A DNA stretch of 64,000 nucleotides. Origin: Apodospora peruviana. Taxonomy: Eukaryota; Ascomycota; Sordariomycetes; Sordariales; Lasiosphaeriaceae. Below the pieces are notes generated by a model. The model had not been told where the DNA came from, made no database searches, and worked only from the letters and a program-made list of their open reading frames with translations. The stretch is from NCBI GenBank assembly GCA_033439685.1, contig JAUEDM010000002.1:5518001-5582000 (forward strand), in the 5' to 3' direction. Below are positions 1 to 11,256 of the stretch, piece after piece (position 1 is the first letter of the stretch; each line of letters opens with the position of its first letter). The position numbers and the translations under genes were made by a program.

Positions 1-1537
1 CACCATACAAAACGAAATACCGCACCGCACCACACCGCAAAAGGAAAGATGGGATGATCTTGTCATCGGGAAGGGAAGGGCTTACTTGGTAGGGAATCGG
101 TTGGGTTGGGTTGGCTTTTCCATGGAATAGGTGGGCTTTTTACCAGGTCCCTCGTTGTTGCTTTGTTTACCTCCTTGTTCTATGCTACTTACTACTCCGG
201 GTCTGGTCTGGGCTTTTTATTATACTTTATTTTGCGATTCCGTTCTGCGTGTGGCTTGCTTGACTTGATCGTTTTGATGGTGAATTCAGGAAAGGGAAGT
301 TCGGGCGTGCGTGCTGTTGTGTGAGATAGGGCGTGTGTGTGTGTTGTGAAGGTTGAACGAACGTTAAACAGGAGAACGAACCGGTCAAGCCATTATCTCA
401 ATCTCGTCTTGTTCCCATGGTGCCTCCTCCCTAGGCGCTTAATGTGTCTATTTCGCTAGGAGCGAGGATCTCTTGTGGCTGCTGCTGTTGCTGTATGTGT
501 AGTATTTGGTTTGGTGTGACTAATGCTGAAGCCAAGTCGGCTCAAGCTCATTGCATCCTCAAGAGAAAAAGTGGGTTGTTCTGGCGGGCTCCTTGTTTAC
601 TGCTGTGCTGTCTGACGTATCATCTCTGGTGGTAGTGGTGGTGGCATGAGGACATTACGTGCGAATATATATATATATAAATATCGAAAGCGCCGTCCAC
701 ACCAGAAGAGATCACTTTCAACTTTCTAAAGTCCAATTTCAGGGACGGACGGAATGCAAAGAACCGTGCCGCGCTCGGGTATCCCTCTCCTGTGTTCTGT
801 TCATCCAAGGATTCTTCTGTACCTTGGTTACTCTGTGTCCGGCCAACTCAGTCGAGGCCCGTTGGGTCCGTGGGTCGCCATAACATAGGCAATCACCAAT
901 GTACGGGTGATTAAGTGAAGTCTCTCATTTTCTTAGTGTATTACTGTTGAATGACAATCAATGGGCTTACGTTTCTTGTCTTTCCCTGTTAAATGATTCA
1001 TGTCATTTTTACTAGTAAATTCGTCAATGTCGATTATTTACTCTTATCGTATCCAGTAAACGTACACTTTTATTCCGTTAGCTAGGTGTACACAGATGGA
1101 CTGAGGCAATATGAATAGATTGGTTTCGATATATCTAACTCGCTGGTGGCTTATAGGTCTTTGCTATGTAATTTTGTTGCTCAGGACCCTATCACAGCTT
1201 CGCCTACCGGTTCTGCTCATAGGTTCCCGTACGTGTGGTATTTGTTCGACGAAGACGAAGGCGACGTGGCAGAGCGCCTCCGTGCACAAGTCCCATGATC
1301 AGGTCACTCTGTATTTTACTTCTCGAAGTTTGACTAAGGGCGAACAAGGTCCTTTCGAGGGGGGCACCGTTGAGCCTTGTGTGTATCCTAAAGTGCGTGG
1401 CCATTATGTAGCATTCCCGACTGTGGCATATATCAGGTCCTCTCGGTCAAAGAGGCACAACTCTGAATCATTTCCTCGTATCAGACGAGGTTAGCCATAC
1501 ACATTCTATCCCCCCATTCCCTCGGCGCTGGCAGGCC
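1..1537. other. Gene-free left end
   Basis: I see no supportable gene here. The open frames are short, lack recognisable domains and are not joined by convincing splice sites. There is a short TA microsatellite near 666-680. AT-rich sequence between about 900 and 1100 looks like ordinary intergenic DNA. The right part must hold the promoter of the secreted-protein gene that begins at 1575. Confidence 0.5.
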
Positions 1538-1544
1538 TATATAA
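1538..1544 (+). promoter_or_regulatory. TATA-like box before small secreted protein
   Basis: The heptamer TATATAA lies about 31 bp before the start codon at 1575. If it is the working TATA box, the 5' leader would be only a few bases long, which is unusual. It may instead be a chance match within an AT-rich stretch. Confidence 0.35.
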
Positions 1545-1574
1545 CACTCCAGAAACACACCGGGGAAGAAAAAC

Positions 1575-2342
1575 ATGAAGACCTCCTTCGGCCTCATAGC
1601 CGCGGCTTTCGCCCGCCTAGCTGCTGCACAGGGCAGCACCGCCACCATAGCAACTCCATCATCGCCCGCCGCACTTACCTTCTGGACAGCTGGTCGGCCG
1701 ACCGCCACCTTCTCTGGAGCCGCGCCGGCTCCAGCTGCCACCGGCGGCATCCCCGGCAGTGGTGATTCCATCTGTGGTCAAGGTTTCACATACTGCGGAT
1801 ACATCCTACGTGATCATCAGAGTCCGTCTATACCCCTAACATCAATCCGGTCCCAACCCCTTATATCCACACAAACAAACCATGTCTCGTTTGTCCTTAT
1901 ACCCACTTAACATCCAGCCCCCAACCTAACCAACCAACCCCTTATATCCCCACACAAACATAAACAAACCATTTGACTAAAAACGTCATCAGACTACAAA
2001 GAAGAAGACATCGTCAAAGCCTACTGCGCCGGCAACAAGGACAACTGCGCAAACGGCAAGACCAAGACCGACCCCATCCAGGCGCTCTACGTCTGCCTCC
2101 CACCGCAACAAGCGCCGACCCAACAAGCGAAAGCAGGCGCTCGATTCTTCAAGGGCCGTCGTCAGCAGACCAACACCTCTCCCGCAAACGCGGCTGCCCC
2201 TTCGCCCCTCGGCAGCACCGGCGACACGTGCTCGTCGACGCCCATGGCCGGCAACACCATCCAGCTGCTGTGCTCGTGCCCGAACTCGTGCCTGAATCCA
2301 GTGCAGGACCATATCGGGCGATGTGATGCTCCTTGTGTCTAA
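1575..2342 (+). CDS. Small secreted cysteine-rich protein
   Basis: Two exons, 1575-1821 and 1993-2342, give 198 residues. The 171-bp intron starts GTCCGT and ends CAG, with a GACTAA branch-like site near its end. Another donor at 1810 (GTGATC) also keeps frame but removes four residues. The N-terminus (MKTSFGLIAAAFARLAAAQ) is a clear signal peptide. The mature part has an Ala/Pro/Thr-rich spacer and then eleven cysteines, including the local pattern C-x6-YCGYIL and a closing C-x-C-x3-C. I recall similar CGY(I/T)L...AYC secreted proteins in Sordariomycetes but know no function for them. The length, secretion signal and Cys content fit an effector-like or surface protein. That role is inference. 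The odd number of cysteines leaves at least one unpaired or intermolecular. Confidence 0.72.
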
Positions 2343-2818
2343 ACAGGGGTCATGTCAGCTTTGTTGGTAATGTGGGCTGGATAAAATCTGTGTTTTGAGA
2401 AGTTTAAACAGGAAATGGGGGTGGTGATTTGAAGAATAATTTAGGAGGATTCTCGTCACTCATTTAATTCCTTGTGATTTACCTAGAGCACCCATCAAAA
2501 AGTTAGACTGCTTTGTTATACCCACCCGGACTCTTACATTTATTCCTCCGTGGCCCTTTATTTTGCAGCGACAAAATTATGTATGTTATGGATGTACATC
2601 CCACTAACATGCAAGCCTACCTTAGGCAGGCCCCAAAATATTTCACCACAAACTTGATATCTCGCTGCCCACGAAAATCAGCAAAGGTAGACGCCTAGAT
2701 GCTTCCAGCACTCTCAAAACATATTACCAGACTCCTGTATACTTCCCGATACTAATACCCCGGGCCCAACAAATAACCTCCTTTTTATCTCATCAACGGC
2801 CATCTAGCCGGCAGCAAC
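2343..2818. other. Convergent 3' spacer
   Basis: AT-rich spacer between the stop of the secreted-protein gene and the stop of rad7, whose transcripts converge here. It should hold both 3' UTRs. I see no gene. Confidence 0.5.
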
Positions 2819-4863
2819 TTAATCCTCATCTTCATTCCCTTCTATAATCATCCCAAGAGCATTCGGCACGCCCACCAAAATCTTGCCCCTCGGAACCCGC
2901 ACATCCTTCACCTTCATACACCCAAAAACATTCAGCTCCCTCAGGTTCGGACAGCTGCGGAAGATGCTCCCGACGATGAAATCGTTCACCTCTTCGCAGA
3001 AGCTGATCTCCAGCTTCTGAAGCTCCGGATACTCCTTATCAGGTGCGAACACGTCCTCAAATGCCGCCGCCGAGATGTGCCGACACGCATGCACATTCAG
3101 CTGCCTAATATCCTTGCGCGAATGCGCCATCAGCGCGCGGAACCCGTTCGAGCACAGCCCGATACCGTCCGGGTTCTCGCGCGGTTTCGCAGCCTCGAGC
3201 TGGCGGTTCTTCTGGAGGTCGACAATCTCGAGCGGCTTGTTCTCCCAGCCCTTGAAGAGCCGCACGAAGCCTTCGTCGGTCATGAACTCGCTGTCCGTGA
3301 TGCGGAGCTTTGTGAGAGACCGGCAGTGGGTGTGGATGGCGTCCAGGACGGTGTTGTCCACGTCGGGCACGCGGGCGAGCGACAAGGTCTTCAGATCGGA
3401 TCCGATTTCGCTCAGCAGGTGAACGTAGACGTCCGAATGCACATGGTTGCGTAGGTCGAGGCTGAGGTGCCGGAGGGATTTCAGCTTTGCGATCGACTTG
3501 ATGCCTTCGCCGGTGACTTTTTGGTTGTGGGAGGCCTTGAGGCGGTCCAGGGATGGACAGGATGCCTCGAGCTCGGCTAGAACCTCGTCTCCAAAGTGCT
3601 TGTCCGTCCAGTAGACCCGTAACGATTTCAGTGACTTGCCCTTCTCTTGGAGGAATTTCTTCCAGTGTGCTTCAGACACGAGGTTCGCGCCGTGAAGATA
3701 GAACCCTTCGAGCTCAATATCGCGGGATAGTAGATAATCCATGACTTCGTCTTTGAAGTGGATTCCGTTACGGATTTTTAGTTGTTTCAGAGTTGGGACT
3801 GTCTGGAAGATCTTGATATAGTCATCGGCGCTGAGCTTGGAGCCATCGTAGATGTAAACTTCCTCGGTCGATGGCTGTAGGAAGAGATTAAGAGTTCTCG
3901 GATCAAGGAGGCGGTGTTTGGAGAGCTTGCGGGCGATCTTGTCAATCACCAGTGGCGGCAGGTCGCCCAGATCCTCGGCAAGATCGATATTCTTAGCCAA
4001 GGTCTCGATACACAAAGTCATCAGACTTTTGGCACCGGGTTGATATGTGCCATCAAGAATGTTGCTCTGTACCTGGCGACGTCTGCCCACCGCACCTCCG
4101 GTGCGCTTGGGTTTCTTCTTTGGCGCAGGGCCTTCCTGTGCCAGCTCTTTACCGCATGGGCTGCACACCAAACCGCCGTCGGGCGCGTTGCGAGAATAAG
4201 GGGTCACGGTAAAGCGCTTCCCACAGATGGCGCAGTTCTCCATCTGACCGGGGAGCGGAGCCGCGCGCTCCTTGAATATGGCTTGCAGGAGGTCGTACTC
4301 ATCCTCGGAATCGTCCAGCTCCTTCTTTCGCTTCTGGAATTTCTTACTAGCCTTGATCTTGTCGAGGACTTTCTGATTCTTATTCGGCTTCTCCTCGCGA
4401 GAACTCGACTCTGCGGCAACCCGCCTGCCTCGTCTAGTAGTAGGCGGTGATGTGGTCTCAGTGGCGGCGGTTATCGGTGCCGTCGGGACGGCCGCCGAGG
4501 ATGCATCGTCTTGCTGGTTGCTTGGGTCGACTCCATTTTGCTCCTCCGCGGCTCTTCGTCGTGCAGCAGCATCCTGTTGAATTTGGAACGCAGAGATATT
4601 ATGAGACTGGGGTGTTTTGTGTCAGCATTCTCAGCCTACGATATGACGCAGGCGCAACGTACTGCCAAGAAATCAGTCAAGGCTGATTGTCTGGATTACA
4701 TGTTAGCTATTGTCGGTCACGATACCCTGGAAACAATGACTTACGGGCCCCTGATGCCACGGGCAGCCCGGTTTTGTCGAGCCCCAGACCTGTTCCCGGC
4801 ATTGTTAGCGAAACCTGGGGTACAGTGACATGACAAGCCGGGGAGTGTGGAGCAGCCTAACAT
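2819..4863 (-). CDS. rad7: DNA repair protein Rad7 (global-genome NER)
   Basis: Three exons on the minus strand: 4863-4745, a 28-nt micro-exon 4690-4663, and 4606-2819. The introns are 54 and 56 bp with GTAAGT and GTACGT donors. The joined product is about 644 residues. Across both junctions the protein reads ...RGPQSALTDFLASHNIS..., a conserved Rad7 N-terminal signature, which supports the tiny exon. The N-terminal part is charged and disordered. It is followed by a zinc-binding C-x2-C...C-x2-C segment (CAIC...CSPC) and then leucine-rich repeats to the C-terminus. In yeast Rad7 pairs with Rad16 in NEF4 and in an Elc1/Cul3 ubiquitin ligase that recognises UV damage in silent chromatin. It lies head to head with rad16. 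The start is uncertain: ATG 4863 is the last in-frame Met before the conserved region, but the first 20 or so residues look atypical and a further 5' exon is possible. Confidence 0.92.
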
Positions 4864-5553
4864 GATGCAAACAAGCTTTAAGGCTGAGCTAGATACCGAT
4901 AATGAATTGATGGCTGCAGACAACACCACGTCAAAAAATAATGGTCGTTGTGGCAGAGAAAGTTTGGTGATCGGTGCAGTCTCGGTCGAGTCGGCGATAG
5001 GAATTAGAGGGGAAAAGGGGGAGAACACGGTTGACGCGAGGAGGGGCGAAATCAATTAAACTTTTTTTGACGCCAGAGCACCTGATGAGCTGACCAAGCA
5101 CTCCAAGCTCTTGCCGCTTGCACCTCTTTCATCCTTTTCCCCCCAGGACAATGCCGGACTGTGCGCTGCTGCCTGGGCTGAAAGCCATTAAACAGCCTGT
5201 AGATCACGTGCAATCGCGTTTAAGGAGAACGCGCTTTCCCCCTTACCGATGCGCACAGCTTTTGGTGGAGCAGTGGCAACACTCCCCCCGATCGAGCACT
5301 CACACGCCCTTTCCTTTAGGTACCTTTGCTTTTTCCTGTCTCTCTTTCTCACCGCAAATACAGTTAATACATGGAAATTACTGTTTCCATGATTTTATCA
5401 GTGATAGAGAATTGAGGACCTTCTCGAACTCTATCCCTTTGGCGAGCGATTTTGTTCTTGGACGTTCTCATCGTCGCTTCTGTGCTTCTGTGCTTCTTGG
5501 TGGAGGAGCCGCCCGAGCCGACATCAGTCTCCAACCTTCGTCATATTGCAAAT
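4864..5553. promoter_or_regulatory. Shared divergent promoter of rad7 and rad16
   Basis: About 690 bp separates the two start codons. It holds a perfect CACGTG palindrome at 5205-5210 and an ACGCG core near 5229. No clear TATA box was seen. Whether either element works is unknown. The layout itself, two partners of one repair complex divided by one short spacer, is what suggests joint control. Confidence 0.6.
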
Positions 5554-8500
5554 ATGCGTCGAACAACGAGAAGCTCGCTGGCAGCGGCTGCGGTTGCAAC
5601 TGCGGATGGCGATAGCATTGTTGGTAAGTTCACGCACTTTCACGTATGCGTTCTCCAGGGACCCCAGGACTCAGTTACGGTCCTCTCTTGTGCCATCGCC
5701 AGGAGATGTGGTCGACTTGATCCATTCAAGTCAAATAGTTAACCAAGCATTCGGTGTGCCAACAGTAACCTCGACAGTCTCGTCCCCGCAGCCCGACGTC
5801 AAACGTCCTCGTGGCCGACCCAGCAAAGTCAAGCTAGAGGCCACCGATACCTCCACAGCCACTACACCGGCTTCAACTTCCTTTACCTCATGCAGCGAAG
5901 AGTCGACACCTCTCACTAGTAATGTTGCGACTCCTTCGGCGTCGGTTGACGGGCTGCCGACTGCTTCAAGCAAGCGAACCGGCCGGGCGAGTAGAATAGA
6001 GGTCGTTTTGCCCACCGTCAAGGCCCCAGCCAGAAGACTTAACCAGAGTATTTACTCAATGAACAACAAGCGGAAGCGGGATGTTGTCGATGACAGTGAA
6101 GATGACTATTCAGACAATTCACCTGATGCGAAAGTCGCGCGAAAGCTGCAGCGAGAAGAGGAAGAAGAGGTAGACGAACAACCGATCAGCAAGGCAACAA
6201 TGCCGTCCAGGGGCACTTTCAGAGTTGGGGGAGCTCGTCGCAGTCTCCGTGGCTCCGTGTTCTCGACCAATGCATCATCAGCGTCTGTTGCTGATTCCAA
6301 TGAATTCGGTGCAAGCGAACTCGGGGACTCCACCTCAGCACGAACTGCCGGCAAGGCGAATCTGCGAAAGAGCATACTGGGAAAGCAAGCGACAACTCAG
6401 AAGCGGCAGATTATTGCTGATTCCGAGGACGATAACGATCTTCTGCAGTTGTCCCCTTCACGGAGCGACAGCGATGACTCTGCTCGGATTCGGAAGGCTG
6501 CACTCGCGGCCTATTACAAGAAGTTTCCCCCAAGGCGTGTTGGATCACCGGAGGATCATGCTGCTACGAAGAGAGGAAAAGCTACGAAGCCACCCGTCCA
6601 TGATGATGATCCGCCTTTGTCATCTTCAGATGACGATGAAGATGACAAACCCGCGTCCTTCCGGGAAAAGTTTATGACAGTGCGTGGTGGATTGCGGAAG
6701 GGTCTGGCTGCTCCGAAGATATCAAAAGCTGCGATGCCACCCGTCGATGATAATGGACCCGAGTCCTTCGTGCAAAAGTTCCTTGCAAGGCGTGGTGGAT
6801 TACGGAAGGATCTGGCTGCTCCGGCTGCTCCGAAGAGAGGAAAAGCCGCGATTCCACCCATCGATGATGATGCTCCGCCTTTGTCATCCTCAGATGACGA
6901 ACTCACAGTTCGTGGTGGATTACGGAAGGGTCTGGCTGCTCCGAAGAGAGGAAAAGCTGCGATGCCACCCGTCGATGACGATTCAGATGACGATAGTAAC
7001 GTATCATCTTTTGACCTCTCCGCTCTCCAGTCTTCCGAGTCAGATGAAGAGATGGACGACGTTGAGGTTCCCGCCGCGAACACTGCCTCGACCAATGCTG
7101 CGGCTTTGCGAGCAGCAGGTGCCAATCGACGGGCTTACAGGGCCCGTACTGCCCGCGGTGGAAAGCGGATCAAGAAGGACAGAAAGCGTCTCGAAGATAA
7201 TCATCCTGAGCTTAAGACGATGTGGGATGATCTCGAAAAGATGCCGGCTCTCAAGGCTGGTAAAGCCGAACAGCCCAAATCTATCTCGCGCCAGCTCAAG
7301 CCTTTCCAACTGGAAGGTCTGGCCTGGATGAAGGCGATGGAAAAGACAGAGTGGAAGGGTGGACTGTTGGGCGACGAAATGGGACTTGGCAAGACAATTC
7401 AGGCAGTGTCCCTGATTATGTCCGACTGGCCCGCCAAGAAGCCTTCTCTGGTGCTGGTTCCCCCGGTTGCCTTGATGCAATGGATGACAGAGATTGATTC
7501 GTACACCGATGGCACGCTGAAAACTCTTGTCTTCCATGGGACGAACGCCAAGTCTAAGAACCTAACAATCAAGGACATCAAGAAGTATGACGTGATCATC
7601 ATGTCGTACAACAGCCTGGAGTCGATGTATCGGAAGCAGGAGAAGGGCTTCAAGCGCAAGGACGGTCTGTTCAAGGAGAAATCTGTTGTGCATCAGACTG
7701 AGTTCCACCGCGTCATTCTCGACGAGGCCCACAGTATCAAGACCCGGACGACAATGACGGCTAAAGCATGCTTTGCTCTCAAGGTCACCTATCGTTGGTG
7801 TCTCACGGGTACACCGTTGCAGAACCGAATCGGCGAGTTCTTTTCATTGGTTCGATTTCTTAACATCAAGCCTTTTGCGTCCTACCTCTGCAAGCAATGC
7901 TCCTGCTGTACGCTTGAATGGAGCATGAACGAGGACGGGAAGTGCACGCATTGCAACCACTATAGTATGTCGCACGTGTCAGTCTTCAATCAGGAACTCC
8001 TCAACCCAATCCTAAAGTTCGGAAATCGTGGCAAGGGAGCCGAAGCTTTCCAGAAGCTTCGCATCTTGACGGATCGTATCATGCTGCGTCGGCTGAAGAA
8101 GGACCACACCAACGCAATGGAGCTCCCTGTCAAGGAAATCAATGTTGAGCGGCAGTTCTTTGGGGAGGAAGAGAACGACTTTGCGAACAGCATCATGACC
8201 AGTGGTCGGCGGAAATTCGACACTTATGTTGCCACTGGTGTATTGCTCAACAACTATGCCAACATTTTCGGGCTCATCATGCAGATGCGTCAAGTTGCCG
8301 ACCATCCCGATCTTATCCTGAAGAAGAATAGCGAAGGTGGACAAAACATTCTTGTCTGCAACATCTGCGATGAGCCCGCGGAGGATGCCATTCGATCAAG
8401 ATGCAAGCATGACTTCTGCCGCATTTGCGTTAAAAGTTACCTGCACTCGGCGACAGAACCCGAATGCCCGCATTGCCATATTCCTTTATCCATCGATCTC

Positions 8501-9169
8501 GAGCAGCCCGAGATTGAGCAGGACGAGGCTACGGTGAAGAAGTCGTCCATTATCAACCGCATCAAGATGGAGAATTGGACTTCGTCGTCCAAGATTGAGC
8601 TCTTGGTGCACGAGCTGCACAAACTCCGGTCCGACAACGCGTCCCATAAATCCATCATCTTTTCCCAGTTTACCACGATGCTGCAGCTCATCGAGTGGCG
8701 GCTGCGCCGTGCCGGTATCACCACTGTCATGCTAGACGGCAGTATGACCCCGGCTCAGCGACAAGCTTCCATTGAGCACTTCATGAAGAATGCCGACGTC
8801 GAGTGCTTTCTAGTCTCGCTGAAGGCGGGAGGTGTGGCTCTCAATCTTACCGAGGCGTCACGCGTTTTTATCGTTGATCCGTGGTGGAACCCTGCAGCGT
8901 ACGTATTTACCACATCGTGTGCCTTCAAATTGTTATACTAACTTTTGTGTTCCAACAGAGAATGGCAGTCTGCAGACCGTTGTCACCGTATCGGCCAGAC
9001 GCGTCCCTGCACCATCACGCGACTTTGCATTGAGGATTCAGTCGAGAGCCGAATGGTGCTCCTGCAGGAGAAGAAGACTAGCATGATCAACTCTACGATC
9101 AATGCGGATGATGCGGCTATGGACTCTCTGAGTCCCGAGGATCTGCAGTTCCTCTTCAGAGGCAGTTGA
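5554..9169 (+). CDS. rad16: SWI2/SNF2 ATPase Rad16 with RING finger
   Basis: Three exons, 5554-5623, 5703-8898 and 8959-9169, encode 1158 residues. The introns are 79 and 60 bp (GTAAGT and GTACGT donors; a TACTAAC branch site in the second). An N-terminal disordered region carries Asp/Ser-rich acidic runs, a KRPRGRPSK AT-hook-like stretch, and a tandem repeat at residues about 310-455. The helicase core follows: motif I DEMGLGKT (from D581), DEAH at 697-700, a Cys cluster inserted between the helicase lobes, a C3HC4 RING finger from C909, and motif VI QSADRCHRIGQTR in the last exon. This order (split helicase with embedded RING) defines the Rad16/Rad5 group, and overall likeness plus the rad7 neighbour points to Rad16. 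It should use ATP to scan silent chromatin and act with Rad7 in global-genome repair and ubiquitylation. Confidence 0.94.
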
Positions 9170-9987
9170 TCTTTCTTTGGCTGCGGACTTTGTGTGTATC
9201 CTTTTCTTGCTCTCTTGGGCCGGACACCAGGATTGTAGTTGGACCGAGCATATTCCACAACCCTTTCGATCTCCCGTTTCATGTTTCATGTTTTTCTTAA
9301 TCAAAAGGCAAGCTACCCGTCTTGGTGATGGGAAGCTGGGAGGATTGTACAGACTTGATGATATACGATTAGCACACGGCATAGCTCTTGGATTTCTTTG
9401 CCATTTTGGGAGTGTCGGGATATACGGGGATTGTCTGTAGGTATTACTAGCCAAGGTAGCGATTCAGAAGAGTAGAATAAGAAAGGATTTTGGGGGCCTT
9501 AACTTTACCTAACGCACAACTCCGCAGTTTATTGTAGATGATAAATCTTGTCATTATTTTTCCGTCGAGCCACTAGTGGGTGTGTACCTCTTGCTATCAA
9601 GGGAAAAAAGAGGACTGTATGACAGGACTCACGTATTGATACCGTATGGTAACCAGTAATACCTTCCGGCTCCATAAAATTTTCGACCAGTACCAAGCTC
9701 GCCCCTGCCATGGCAAGGAAGCTCAAGCCACATTCAAGACTTTGGGTTCAGCTCCAGTGTGGGGCAACACCGGTAACTTGACGGAGTGGCGCGCCGCCCA
9801 CCTCAACCACAGTTCAATCATCAACCATCCATCCGTCGAGGTCGCAATCCGGGAGGACGAAACCAACGAACAAAAACCACAGAATCGTCCTACGACATAC
9901 TCAGAACATCGACCGACTTACACCAAAGAGAACAATTAGTCGAATCGTTCCGAAATAGCAGACAACATACCCGCCCCAAACACGAAA
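9170..9987. other. Spacer rad16 to trs31
   Basis: Contains the rad16 3' UTR and the trs31 promoter and leader. A short open frame at about 9646-9939 has no recognisable content. I see nothing else. Confidence 0.5.
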
Positions 9988-10801
9988 ATGGCACATTTAT
10001 TAGCAGGTGGAGGAGGAGGAAGAGGGAAACAACAAGCGACGACCACCGGCGGCGGCAGCAGCGGCGCAAAGGGTGATCACGGCGGTCACCAGATAGGTGT
10101 GAGCAGCGCGTCTAGGGAAGGGCTCCGGTACCCGTCAAACGGCAAAACGATCTACCACCGCCCCTTGAACAGAAGCAAGACGGCCGAGCTGAGCCAGGCA
10201 AGCTTTGCGTATTTGTTCAGTGAGATGGTCAGCTACGCGCAGCGACGGGTAACAGGGATCCAGGACCTCGAAAAACGGTATACCTTCATCCCCTCTCCCT
10301 CCCTCCCATCTATCTTCCGGCGTACTAATGTTGTGTATGTATGTGTGTAGACTAAATCTGCAAGGACACCCGATCGGCCTCAAGCTTTTGGACTTGCTAC
10401 TGATCCGTGAGCCGGCGCGCAACCAGACAAGACCCTTAAACATAATCAGTCTGCTGCATTTCATCAAGATTAACGTCTGGCAGCATCTGTTTGGACGGCA
10501 GGCGGATCGACTTGAGAAGTCCTTGAATCTGGAGACTCCCGACGACTACATGATTTATGATAATGAGCCGTTGGTGAATGCTTATATCTCCGTGCCAAGG
10601 GAGATGAGTCATCTCAACTGCGCGGCGTATGTCGCTGGTATTATTGAAGGCGTTTGTGACGGGGGTGGGTTTCCGGCAAGGGTTACGGCGCATACTGTTG
10701 GAGGCAAAGAAGAGGGTGAGATGTGGCCTGGCAAGACGGTTTTCTTGGTCAAGTTTCAGGCTGAGGTTCTTGAACGCGAGGCGTTGATTGGGAAGGGGTA
10801 G
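9988..10801 (+). CDS. trs31: TRAPP complex subunit Trs31 (TRAPPC5)
   Basis: Two exons, 9988-10277 and 10351-10801, give 246 residues. The 73-bp intron carries a textbook TACTAAT branch site and splits an Arg codon. The first about 45 residues are Gly/Ser/Thr-rich and look specific to this lineage. The conserved Bet3-family core then begins (KTIYHRPLNRSKTAELS), with FAYLFSEMVSYAQRRV, the DDYMIYDNEPLVNAYISVP block, LNCAAYVAGIIEGV and a C-terminal PGKTVFLVKF strand. Trs31 is a core subunit of the TRAPP complexes, which activate Ypt1 and Ypt32-type Rab GTPases in ER-Golgi and Golgi traffic. It is expected to be essential. A pyrimidine-rich stretch lies between the branch region and the donor. Confidence 0.93.
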
Positions 10802-11256
10802 GTTTCTCTGGTCTGGTGGTTTTCTTTTTTATTGGTTTGGCATTATAAAGGGGGTTTCCTTAAGGAGCATTTGGCATGGCGTTTTTTGGGGTGGGGAGAA
10901 TTGGAGTTTTTAGATATAAGTATCTTTATTTACGCCGTTGTGGCACTCTTTTGCTCAACGGCAAGCAAGCAAGCGGGCAGGTTGAGGTCTGATCCCTTGG
11001 GACTGGTCTGGAGGTTGAATCGTTCATGGTCATAGAGGAAAGTTCCTAGATAGATTATTCAATGGACTCTTTCTCGTCAACTTATGCCTTAAAAATGCTG
11101 ATATAACCCTCCCGTCGTGAACCCTTTCGCCAAACCATTTATCCACCGTCGATATCTCATAAACCTCAATCCTTCCTCACCCATCCAAAAATGTCCATAA
11201 TCCGTAATAAACTCCAATAATGCAAAGCCCACCCCCTAACACGAGAATAGAAAAAA
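10802..11256. other. Convergent 3' spacer
   Basis: Spacer between the stops of trs31 and the small unknown gene on the opposite strand. It should hold both 3' UTRs. No gene seen. Confidence 0.5.

Noticed and set aside
1111..1494. 127-codon plus-strand frame with a hydrophobic start
   Set aside because: The start could mimic a signal anchor, but the rest has no pattern and no supporting splice sites or neighbours.
6556..7125. 189-codon minus-strand frame inside rad16
   Set aside because: It is the antisense image of the rad16 tandem repeat, which explains its own repeats.
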